Shown piece by piece: positions 1 to 5,039 of a DNA stretch of 5,039 bases. Numbering within the stretch: the first letter of the stretch is position 1; each line of letters opens with the position of its first letter. Where the stretch lies: NCBI GenBank assembly GCA_002308115.1, contig DBVJ01000070.1:2840-7878 (forward strand). The letters are read 5' to 3'. The translations under genes were made by a program, and so were the position numbers. This DNA comes from Lachnospiraceae bacterium UBA1267. GTDB taxonomy: Bacteria > Bacillota > Clostridia > Lachnospirales > Lachnospiraceae. The notes beneath the pieces are model-generated. The model had not been told where the DNA came from. It made no database searches and saw only the letters and a program-made list of their open reading frames with translations.

Positions 1-608
1 GCGGCGTCGGCGGTCGTGGGGCTCTCGCCGACCGCGCGCAGATGCAGGCCCGTGCGGGTCCGCTTGAGCATCCAGCCCGCAATCAGGGAAACGATGACGG
101 CCACGTAGGCAAGGAAGCTGTAGTTGAGAAAGGCCGTGCCGAAGTCTCCGAGCTTGCCGGCAAAGGGAAGCGGCGTGCGGAAGCAGGCGCTGGTGGCGGA
201 CAGGGCGATCGAGGCGACGCTGCTGCCGGAGGCCTTGATGAGATAGCCGCCGAAGAAGTTGCCGACGCCCACGCCGAAGGTCGTAAGCGCAAGACCTGTC
301 ACGTTCTGATTGGCCCTCAGAGAGACCGTGAAAAACGCATAGATGAGGCCCATAAGCGCGGAACCGATCAGGCAGGCGGCCAGCGGGATCAGAATGCCCA
401 GGACCGGATCCGGGTTGCGGCCGGTCGCATTTTCATAGAGGAAAGCACCGATCACGCCCGAGATCGCACCGACGTACATAATGCCGGGAATACCAAGATT
501 CAGGTGGCCGCTCTTCTCGGTGATCGTTTCACCGGTCGCGCCATAAAGAAGCGGGATCCCCATCACGATCGCACGCTTGAAGAATGAGATCAGAACATCT
601 GTATTCAT
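1..608 (-). CDS. BMP-type ABC transporter permease 2 (partial, C-terminus beyond left edge)
   Basis: This is the second membrane subunit of a BMP-family nucleoside/purine importer. I translated 202 residues; the frame stays open at the left edge, so the C-terminal part is missing. Family hallmarks seen: TEKSGHLNLGI at residues 30-40, ANQNVTGLALTTFG at 99-112, and the cytoplasmic-loop motif TRTGLHLRAVGE at 184-195, which matches the segment of these permeases that touches the ATPase. Hydrophobic stretches lie near residues 42-57, 70-95, 104-122 and 164-180. The start ATG (608-606) overlaps the stop of permease 1 in an ATGA, and a GGAGG (620-616) lies 7 nt upstream inside the permease 1 gene, so translation is probably coupled. 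It is equivalent in position and family to NupQ of Bacillus subtilis. The family assignment is firm; the exact substrate is inferred from the operon. Confidence 0.93.
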   Translation of the reverse strand, partial: MNTDVLISFFKRAIVMGIPLLYGATGETITEKSGHLNLGIPGIMYVGAISGVIGAFLYENATGRNPDPVLGILIPLAACLIGSALMGLIYAFFTVSLRANQNVTGLALTTFGVGVGNFFGGYLIKASGSSVASIALSATSACFRTPLPFAGKLGDFGTAFLNYSFLAYVAVIVSLIAGWMLKRTRTGLHLRAVGESPTTADA

Positions 609-1828
609 GCCTTTACCTCCTTCTTCTCCTCTTCAGAAAGCGGCTTCTTGTCTTCTTCCGCTTCTGCGGCGGGTTTGTCGTTCACGGCTTCCGATGCAAT
701 GGAAGCTTTTTCCCGGAGTGTACTTTCCTTTACCGGAGCATCCGTCTCCTTCGCAGCTTTTTTCCGGAACACGACCCGGTAGTTGATGAAGAACTCGCAG
801 CCGATGATGAAGAAAATGATGATGCCTGTCAGGATATCGCCGAAGGATTCATTCAGATGGAACGACGTGGCGATCTGCGCGGCGCCGTTCTTCATGAAAA
901 TGATCAGCGCCGACGTGAATACCATGACAAAGGGATTAAATTTGGCGAGCCATGAAACCATGATGCCCGTGAAGCCTTCGCCGCCGACCGTATTCGGGGT
1001 GATGGAGTGGTCCGTGCCGCAGACCAGAAGGAAGCCTGCCACGCCGCATAACGCGCCGGACAGAAGCATCGTCCGGATGATGACCGACTTCACATTGATG
1101 CCGACATAGCGCGCGGTCTTCTCGGATTCACCGACAACGCTGATCTCATATCCATGCTTGGAAAAGCGCAGATAGATGAACACGAAGATGAGCACCGCGA
1201 CGACGATGATGACATTCATCATGTATTTCTGCCCGAACAGCGTCGGAAGCCATCCGGCTTCTGTGGACTGGTTCAGGATGCCCAGCTGGCCGGAGCCTTT
1301 CGGAACCGCGAACAAAGTGCAGAACCAGGAGACGATCTGAATGGCCACATAGTTCATCATGAGCGTGAACAGGGTCTCATTGGTCTTCCATTTGGCTTTG
1401 AAAAATGCCGGGATGAAGCCCCAGAGCGCGCCCGCGGCAATGGCTGCCAGAAGTTCCAGCGGGATCAGAAGCGCATTCGGAAGACTGGCGCCGACAAAGC
1501 GCATCATGAGCGCCGCGCCGAAACCGCCGATAAGGACCTGGCCTTCGGCGCCGGTGTTCCAGAAGCGCATTTTGAAGGCCGGTGTCAGTGCGAGTGCGAT
1601 GATGAGGAGGATCGCGGTATTCTGAAGAAGCACCCAGATCCTCCGGGTCGAGCCGAAGTTGCCCTGGATCATCTTGCTGTAGACTTCCAGCGGGTTCAGG
1701 CCGGTGACCAGGAAGGTCAGAAGCCCGGAAAGCAGCACGGCGGCCAGGATCGCGATGCCGCGGACGGCCCATCCTCTCATGCGTGAAGAGGAATTCCGTC
1801 TCACAATGTGGAACAGCGGTTCTCTCAT
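605..1828 (-). CDS. BMP-type ABC transporter permease 1
   Basis: This is the first membrane subunit of the importer, 407 residues, equivalent in position to NupP of Bacillus subtilis. Residues 90-97 carry WNTGAEGQ, a hallmark of this permease family, and residues 233-246 (GESEKTARYVGINV) form the cytoplasmic loop expected to contact the ATPase. About eight or nine hydrophobic segments are visible, including residues 21-43, 65-85, 118-140, 201-220, 247-270, 298-313 and 330-350. The start is supported by AGGAGG (1843-1838) 9 nt upstream, and the ATG overlaps the ATPase stop by 4 bases (ATGA). The end overlaps the next permease in the same way. The odd part is a tail of about 50 residues (roughly 355-407) rich in Lys, Glu and Ala after the last membrane segment, which makes the protein longer than the roughly 350-370 residues I expect for the family. 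The family is certain; the substrate is inferred. Confidence 0.95.
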   Translation of the reverse strand: MREPLFHIVRRNSSSRMRGWAVRGIAILAAVLLSGLLTFLVTGLNPLEVYSKMIQGNFGSTRRIWVLLQNTAILLIIALALTPAFKMRFWNTGAEGQVLIGGFGAALMMRFVGASLPNALLIPLELLAAIAAGALWGFIPAFFKAKWKTNETLFTLMMNYVAIQIVSWFCTLFAVPKGSGQLGILNQSTEAGWLPTLFGQKYMMNVIIVVAVLIFVFIYLRFSKHGYEISVVGESEKTARYVGINVKSVIIRTMLLSGALCGVAGFLLVCGTDHSITPNTVGGEGFTGIMVSWLAKFNPFVMVFTSALIIFMKNGAAQIATSFHLNESFGDILTGIIIFFIIGCEFFINYRVVFRKKAAKETDAPVKESTLREKASIASEAVNDKPAAEAEEDKKPLSEEEKKEVKA

Positions 1829-3414
1829 TTGTGATGCCCTCCTCTCACTGAAGCCAGATGTTTCTTATACTCTTCTCCATGGTCTTCCGTTCTGCCTTTC
1901 GTCATCAGAAGGCCGATCTCTTCCTTGTCCGCAGTCCTGGCGTCGAGAATGCCTGCGACCTGTCCCTGACCGATGACGAGGATCCGGTCGGAAAGCGCCA
2001 TCAGAACGTCCAGGTCTTCGCCGACAAAGATCACGGCGACGCCGTTTTTCTTCTGCTCGTTGAGAAGCTTATAGATCAGATAGGACGAGTTGATATCCAG
2101 ACCGCGGACCGGATAGGCAGCCATGAGAACGGTCGGCGCCGCAGCGATCTCACGCCCTACCAGAACCTTCTGGACGTTGCCGCCGGAAAGTCTTCGGACC
2201 GGTGTCTCGATGGAAGGCGTCGCGACCTGAAGATCATCCACGATCTTCTCCGCCAGATCATGCGGCTCTTTCGTCTCCAGAAAGACTGTCGGACCTTTCC
2301 GGTAGGAACGAAGCATCATGTTGTTCGTAATGTCCATGTTGCCCACAAGCCCCATGCCCAGACGGTCTTCAGGGACAAAGGAAAGCCGCACGCCGAGATT
2401 TCGGATCTGAAGCGGCGTAAGATCCCTGAGAAGTTCGATCTTGCCGGTGCCCGGCGTGATGTACTGGATGCCGCCGTACGTGATCGGCTGCAGACCTGCA
2501 ATGGTCTCCAGAAGTTCACGCTGGCCGGATCCCGCAATACCTGCAATGCCGAGGATCTCTCCCGAATAAGCGGTGAAGCTGACGTCGTCCAGCACGCTGT
2601 ATCCGTTCCGGTCCATGACCCTTAGATGTGCGACGATCAGACGCTCTTCCGGGTTTTCAGGCAGCGGACGCTCGATGTTCAGATCCACTTTTTCACCGAC
2701 CATCATTTCCGTGAGAGACTTGACGGTGGCGTCCTTCGTCTCCACGGTTCCGATGTGCACGCCCTTTCTAAGCACGGCAACGCGGTCTGAAAGCTCCAGC
2801 ACCTCGTTCAGCTTGTGGGTAATGATGACAATAGCCTTGCCGGCGTCACGCATGCGGCGGAGCACGTCGAAAAGTTTCCGGGTCTCCTGCGGCGTCAGGA
2901 CCGCGGTAGGCTCATCTAAAAGCAAAATATCCGCTCCGCGGTACAGCACCTTGATGATCTCAACGGTCTGCTTCTCGGAGACGGACATCTGATAGACTTT
3001 TTTGTTCGGATCAATGTTAAAGCCGTACTGTTCGCTGATCTCGCGGACGCGTTTTGCGGCTTTCTTCAGGTTATAAGGACCTTTTTCTTTGAGTCCGAGA
3101 ATGATGTTCTCGGTCGCGGTAAAGAGGTCGACCAGCTTAAAATGCTGGTGGATCATGCCGATCCCGCAGGCAAAGGCATCCTTGGGATCCGCAATGGTCA
3201 CAGGCTCTCCGTTGACGAAGATCTCTCCTTCGTCCGGATAATAAATGCCGGCGATCATGTTCATCAGCGTCGTCTTGCCGCTTCCGTTCTCGCCGAGCAC
3301 GGAGAGAATCTCTCCGTATCTGATGTCCATGGAGACATGGTCGTTGGCAATGACCTTGCCGCCGAAGGCTTTCGTGATGTTCTTGAGTTCAAGCGCGACC
3401 TTTTTCTCAGGCAT
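1825..3414 (-). CDS. BMP-type ABC transporter ATP-binding protein (two fused ATPase domains)
   Basis: This is the cytoplasmic motor of the importer, 529 residues with two ABC domains in one chain, as in NupO and the sugar ATPases RbsA/MglA. Domain 1 has Walker A GENGSGKTT (41-49), the Q-loop glutamine at 90, a signature-like SVSEKQ (144-149), Walker B ILLLDEP (163-169) and the switch His200. Domain 2 is degenerate: its P-loop reads GIAGSGQR (292-299) with Gln in place of Lys, Walker B has Ala433-Tyr434 where Asp-Glu would be, and Glu466 replaces the switch histidine. It keeps a good LSGGN signature (409-413). This asymmetry is normal for the family, so one canonical and one degenerate ATP site are expected. 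I chose the start MPEKK because a GGGAGG (3428-3423) lies 8 nt upstream; an in-frame ATG at 3477 would add 21 residues of non-family sequence translated from an intergenic hairpin. The stop overlaps permease 1 by 4 bases. Confidence 0.96.
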   Translation of the reverse strand: MPEKKVALELKNITKAFGGKVIANDHVSMDIRYGEILSVLGENGSGKTTLMNMIAGIYYPDEGEIFVNGEPVTIADPKDAFACGIGMIHQHFKLVDLFTATENIILGLKEKGPYNLKKAAKRVREISEQYGFNIDPNKKVYQMSVSEKQTVEIIKVLYRGADILLLDEPTAVLTPQETRKLFDVLRRMRDAGKAIVIITHKLNEVLELSDRVAVLRKGVHIGTVETKDATVKSLTEMMVGEKVDLNIERPLPENPEERLIVAHLRVMDRNGYSVLDDVSFTAYSGEILGIAGIAGSGQRELLETIAGLQPITYGGIQYITPGTGKIELLRDLTPLQIRNLGVRLSFVPEDRLGMGLVGNMDITNNMMLRSYRKGPTVFLETKEPHDLAEKIVDDLQVATPSIETPVRRLSGGNVQKVLVGREIAAAPTVLMAAYPVRGLDINSSYLIYKLLNEQKKNGVAVIFVGEDLDVLMALSDRILVIGQGQVAGILDARTADKEEIGLLMTKGRTEDHGEEYKKHLASVRGGHHK

Positions 3415-3422
3415 CCAAACTT

Positions 3423-3428
3423 CCTCCC
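3423..3428 (-). promoter_or_regulatory. Ribosome-binding site of the ATPase gene
   Basis: GGGAGG lies 8 nt upstream of the ATG at 3414. It decides the start in favour of the 529-residue ATPase over the longer in-frame ORF beginning at 3477. Confidence 0.85.
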
Positions 3429-3434
3429 TGACAG

Positions 3435-3448
3435 TGCTCCTGAGAGCA
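3435..3448 (-). other. Small intergenic hairpin before the ATPase gene
   Basis: A perfect 5-bp stem (TGCTC / GAGCA) encloses a 4-nt loop, 6 nt upstream of the GGGAGG of the ATPase gene. It is the third of three consecutive hairpins in the 133-nt gap. It is short enough to occur by chance, and any effect on translation initiation is inference. Confidence 0.4.
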
Positions 3449-3453
3449 ATGAA

Positions 3454-3493
3454 CACGGTGCGGCAGACTGAGATCATTCAGCTGCCGCCCGTG
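3454..3493 (-). other. Long intergenic RNA hairpin between binding-protein and ATPase genes
   Basis: On the minus strand the arms CACGG-GCGGCAG-CTGA and TCAG-CTGCCGC-CCGTG pair over 16 bp, interrupted only by two single-base bulges (positions 3467 and 3459), around a 6-nt loop (3472-3477). No U run follows, so it is not a standard intrinsic terminator. Its place just downstream of the lipoprotein gene fits an mRNA-stabilising or processing element that raises the amount of binding protein relative to the membrane subunits, as known for malE-malF in Escherichia coli. That role is inference; the pairing is directly visible. Confidence 0.7.
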
Positions 3494-3507
3494 TATCAGT
3501 AACCGGA

Positions 3508-3535
3508 ATGGGCTTCCGGAAGACCGGAAGCCCAT
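3508..3535 (-). terminator. Perfect 12-bp hairpin just after the binding-protein gene (3' stabiliser or leaky terminator)
   Basis: The arms ATGGGCTTCCGG and CCGGAAGCCCAT pair perfectly over 12 bp around a 4-nt loop (3520-3523), starting 12 nt after the stop codon of the substrate-binding protein. The RNA downstream reads TCCGGTTACTG, with no U tract, so full termination is unlikely and the downstream genes still need to be transcribed. The most plausible roles are protection of the upstream mRNA from 3' exonucleases or partial termination. The feature type is therefore the closest available, not a firm call. Confidence 0.6.
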
Positions 3536-3547
3536 CTCTTCGGATGA

Positions 3548-4753
3548 TCAGAATGCCACGTTCAGCAGCGTGATGCCATCGATCTGGATGTCAAAATACG
3601 GAGCCGAGCGGAATTCAGACTCATGGAAGTAACCGTCTTTGATGACTTCGGTGTCGGGCGTGTAGGCGTCGTCGGAGTCCACGTCGGCCATGTAGCTGTC
3701 AAGCTTCGCGCCGTCCTTCGTGAAGGTCGCGGTATCGAAAACATGAAGCTTGCCGGCTTCCAGAAGAGCCTTGACTTCCGCGATCTTGGCGGCGGTGCCG
3801 GCCGCGGCTGCCTTCTCATTGACTTCGGTCAACTGAACGGCTTCATTGGCAAGCGTGCCGCACCAGTCGGTATCAATGGCTTTGCCTTCCTGGACGCAGC
3901 CGACGATGTACTTGAAGTACGGAGCCCAGTTGATCTTGGAAGAAACGATAAAGGTGTTCGGGCAGGCCGAAGCGGTAGAGCCGTTGTAGGAAACATCCGG
4001 GATGCCGGCGTTCTCGCAGGCGGTCGGGGCACCCATGGAGTCCGCATGCTGGGACATCAGGACGACGCCGTCGGAGATCAGCTTCTCAGCAGCTTCTTTT
4101 TCCTTGGCTTCATCATACCAGGAACCGGTGAACTGCACTTCCATCGTGACTTCGGGAACGATGTACTTCATGCCGAGATAGTAAGAGGTGTAGCCGGAAA
4201 CAACTTCCGCATAGGTATAGGCTCCGACATAACCGGTCTTGGCCTGATCCGCGGTGATCTTGCCCGCGTCGATCATTTCCTTCAGCTTGAGGCCGGCGGC
4301 AACGCCTGCCAGGAAGCGGCCTTCGTAGATCGTTGCAAACGCGTTGTGATAGTTCTTCAGGTTTTCCGTATGGGCGCGGGTGCCGGTCGCGTGGCAGAAC
4401 TCGACATCCTTGAAGTCCTTCGCGGCCTGGATCATGTAGGACTCATGACCGAAGGAATCCGCGAAAACGATGTTGCAGCCCTGGTCGACCAGATCGGCGG
4501 CGGCCTGATAGCAGGCATCGCTCTCGTCGACGTTGGTCTTCAGAATGTAGTCGACCTTGAGTTCTTCACAGGCAGCCTTCGCGGCGTCCATAAAGTTTTT
4601 GTCGTAGGTAGAGTTTTCGTCATGCAGGAAAATGAAGCCAACTTTGACTTTCTTTGTGTCATCCGGCTTTTCCGACTCTTTGCCGCCGTTCTGGCAGGCC
4701 GCGAGAGAAAGCACCATCAGGCACGCGAGCATAAACGCAAAAAACTTCTTCAT
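3548..4753 (-). CDS. BMP-family substrate-binding lipoprotein of an ABC importer
   Basis: This is the extracytoplasmic ligand receptor of the importer, 401 residues. The N-terminus MKKFFAFMLACLMVLSLAAC is a lipoprotein signal peptide with lipobox LAAC, so Cys20 should be lipidated and anchor the protein outside the membrane; a Gly/Lys/Glu-rich linker follows. The mature part fits the BMP/PnrA fold: KVGFIFLHDENSTYDKNF near residues 37-54, VFADSFGHESYMIQAA near 96-111, HATGTRAHTENLKNYHNAF near 121-139, and IYEGRFLAGVAAG near 142-154. The start is fixed by GGGAGGAG just upstream of 4753 and by the signal peptide; an in-frame ATG at 4945 lies inside the riboswitch and is not used. The classical DKSFN motif reads DKNFM here and the later pocket region is also divergent, so the exact ligand is uncertain. 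Eight cysteines besides the lipidated one suggest an anaerobe. By order it matches NupN of Bacillus subtilis. A purine-related substrate is inferred from the riboswitch. Confidence 0.95.
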   Translation of the reverse strand: MKKFFAFMLACLMVLSLAACQNGGKESEKPDDTKKVKVGFIFLHDENSTYDKNFMDAAKAACEELKVDYILKTNVDESDACYQAAADLVDQGCNIVFADSFGHESYMIQAAKDFKDVEFCHATGTRAHTENLKNYHNAFATIYEGRFLAGVAAGLKLKEMIDAGKITADQAKTGYVGAYTYAEVVSGYTSYYLGMKYIVPEVTMEVQFTGSWYDEAKEKEAAEKLISDGVVLMSQHADSMGAPTACENAGIPDVSYNGSTASACPNTFIVSSKINWAPYFKYIVGCVQEGKAIDTDWCGTLANEAVQLTEVNEKAAAAGTAAKIAEVKALLEAGKLHVFDTATFTKDGAKLDSYMADVDSDDAYTPDTEVIKDGYFHESEFRSAPYFDIQIDGITLLNVAF

Positions 4754-4758
4754 CTTTT

Positions 4759-4766
4759 CTCCTCCC
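4759..4766 (-). promoter_or_regulatory. Ribosome-binding site of the binding-protein gene
   Basis: GGGAGGAG lies 5 nt upstream of the ATG at 4753 (its GGAGG core is 7 nt upstream), in an A/U-rich, probably open stretch. Together with the lipoprotein signal it fixes the start. Confidence 0.9.
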
Positions 4767-4781
4767 AAAGAAAAAATATTT

Positions 4782-4806
4782 ATCAAAAACCATTTCGGTT
4801 TATGAT
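4782..4806 (-). other. AT-rich leader hairpin followed by a U-rich stretch
   Basis: ATCA-T-AAACC pairs with GGTTT-T-TGAT (9 pairs and one T-T mismatch) around a 5-nt loop. AAATATTTTTTC follows on the minus strand. It could be a weak terminator or simply a structured spacer ahead of the ribosome-binding site. The U run starts 5 nt after the stem and the stem is AT-rich, so I do not call it a terminator. Confidence 0.35.
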
Positions 4807-4830
4807 CTTCTTCTGTTCCCGGCAAATTCA

Positions 4831-4858
4831 AGGGGGAACGTCTTGTGACGTTCCCCCT
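4831..4858 (-). other. Perfect 12-bp GC-rich hairpin in the leader
   Basis: AGGGGGAACGTC and GACGTTCCCCCT pair perfectly over 12 bp with a 4-nt loop (ACAA on the minus strand, 4843-4846). The next bases, TGAATTTGCC, are only modestly U-rich, so intrinsic termination here would be imperfect. It lies 8 nt downstream of the proposed switching hairpin. It may be a second, backup attenuator or a 5' stabiliser of the transporter mRNA. The pairing is certain and the role is not. Confidence 0.6.
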
Positions 4859-4865
4859 GCCGATG

Positions 4866-4904
4866 AAAATGGAAAGAAACGGCCTCTCGGCTGTCTTCCA
4901 TTTT
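4866..4904 (-). terminator. Riboswitch expression platform: proposed ligand-dependent terminator hairpin
   Basis: On the minus strand AAAATGGAA pairs with TTCCATTTT, and inside it ACAGCC pairs with GGCCGT (one A-C mismatch) around a GAGA tetraloop (4888-4885). The 3' arm ends in UUUU, so it resembles a weak intrinsic terminator. It begins 2 nt after P1 of the aptamer. Its apical segment CCGAGAGGCCG (4890-4880) can alternatively pair at 9 of 11 positions with CGGACTATCGG (4916-4906), which contains the ligand-contacting C74 and the 3' strand of P1. The two structures exclude each other. With ligand, P1 forms and this hairpin is free to terminate; without ligand, the alternative pairing disrupts it. 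The switching direction is inferred from known purine riboswitches. Confidence 0.6.
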
Positions 4905-4906
4905 TC

Positions 4907-4967
4907 CGATAGTCCGCAGTTTACGGCCGCGGGTAGAAACGTCAAACCATATTAATGACTTATATCG
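4907..4967 (-). promoter_or_regulatory. Purine riboswitch aptamer, guanine class
   Basis: I aligned this by eye with the xpt guanine riboswitch of Bacillus subtilis (xpt numbering). P1 is CGATA (4967-4963) with TATCG (4911-4907). J1/2 contains U22-A-A. L2 is AATATGG (4953-4947). J2/3 is GTTTCTA (4940-4934), keeping U47 and U51. P3 has six pairs (4932-4927 with 4919-4914, one G-U). L3 is CCGTAAA (4926-4920), the same as xpt, so both L2-L3 G-C pairs can form. J3/1 is ACT with C74 at 4912, the base that selects guanine/hypoxanthine; adenine riboswitches have U there. P2 is 6 bp instead of 7, with four canonical pairs and two U-U pairs next to the loop. It should sense intracellular guanine or hypoxanthine and control the downstream importer, most likely switching it off. 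Confidence 0.95.
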
Positions 4968-4991
4968 TCTGTTCGGTTGTCAAGTCCGCTC

Positions 4992-5039
4992 TCAGTGGAC
5001 AAATGTGATGCCGGTCTTCTCGTCCATCGCGGCGATCCG
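4992..5039 (-). CDS. C-terminal end of an unidentified upstream gene (partial)
   Basis: Reading in from the right edge, the minus strand gives 15 residues, RIAAMDEKTGITFVH, followed by TGA at 4994-4992. Nothing here identifies the family. Support comes from an open frame to the edge, codon choice like the neighbouring genes, the shared strand, and a stop 24 nt before the riboswitch aptamer, where a gene boundary is expected. A purine or nucleoside enzyme would fit the context, but the sequence does not show it. Confidence 0.5.
   Translation of the reverse strand, partial: RIAAMDEKTGITFVH

Noticed and set aside
1858..2625. Plus-strand open frame of 255 codons opposite the ATPase gene
   Set aside because: The translation is rich in Arg, Asp and His with no family features, and the minus strand carries conserved ATPase motifs throughout.
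3415..3477. ATPase start at 3477
   Set aside because: The extra 21 residues are read from an intergenic hairpin and do not resemble the family, while GGGAGG sits correctly before the ATG at 3414.
3508..3535. Full intrinsic terminator ending the transcript after the binding-protein gene
   Set aside because: No U tract follows on either strand, and the downstream ATPase and permease genes show no clear promoter of their own in the gap.
3623..4912. Long plus-strand open frame (429 codons) opposite the binding protein
   Set aside because: It is antisense to a clear lipoprotein gene, has no good ribosome-binding site, shows no recognisable domain, and runs through the riboswitch. It is a by-product of GC-rich codon usage.
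4754..4945. N-terminal extension of the binding protein to an in-frame ATG at 4945
   Set aside because: The extension translates riboswitch and leader hairpins. The lipoprotein signal and the strong GGGAGGAG place the start at 4753.
4907..4967. Adenine or 2'-deoxyguanosine riboswitch instead of the guanine class
   Set aside because: The J3/1 base at 4912 is C, not U, which excludes the adenine class. J2/3 keeps the standard U47 and U51, unlike the 2'-deoxyguanosine variants as I know them.
4959..4983. TTGACA (4983-4978, minus strand) followed by TATAAG (4964-4959) as a promoter
   Set aside because: The spacer is only 13 nt, and transcription would start inside the aptamer, deleting the 5' strand of P1. 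The hexamers are better explained by chance and by the aptamer core.
1..5039. Mobile elements, CRISPR arrays, tRNA or rRNA genes
   Set aside because: I saw no transposase motifs, terminal repeats, spaced direct repeats or RNA gene signatures. Coding sequence plus the leader and one gap account for the whole window.

Overview
This window carries one strongly supported locus, read entirely on the minus strand (right to left): a four-gene ABC importer of the BMP/BmpA type, preceded by a purine riboswitch of the guanine class. The moderately GC-rich DNA, strong GGAGG ribosome-binding sites, a Gram-positive style lipoprotein signal and a cysteine-rich exported protein suggest an anaerobic member of the Bacillota, such as gut Clostridia or Erysipelotrichia. 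That placement is inference.

Right edge, 4992-5039: the last 15 codons of an unidentified gene. After a 24-nt gap comes a 61-nt aptamer (4907-4967) with the guanine-class core: P1, P2 and P3, a UAUGG-containing L2, a CCGUAAA L3, the U-rich J2/3, and a cytosine at the position that distinguishes guanine from adenine binders. Directly after it, a hairpin (4866-4904) contains a segment that can instead pair with the 3' side of the aptamer, which is the expected layout of a switching expression platform. Two further hairpins (4831-4858 and 4782-4806) complete the 238-nt leader.

3548-4753: the lipid-anchored substrate-binding protein. It is followed by a 133-nt gap packed with three hairpins that lack U tracts, and then by the double ATPase domain protein (1825-3414), permease 1 (605-1828) and permease 2 (1-608, cut by the left edge). 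The last three genes overlap by 4 bases each (ATGA), so they are probably translationally coupled.

Together the genes encode an importer: the lipoprotein captures a ligand outside the membrane, the two permeases form the channel, and the fused ATPase drives transport. The gene order matches the nupN-nupO-nupP-nupQ nucleoside importer of Bacillus subtilis. The riboswitch independently points to purine salvage: when guanine or hypoxanthine is plentiful, the transporter mRNA should be switched off. The intergenic hairpins probably set the ratio of binding protein to membrane components.
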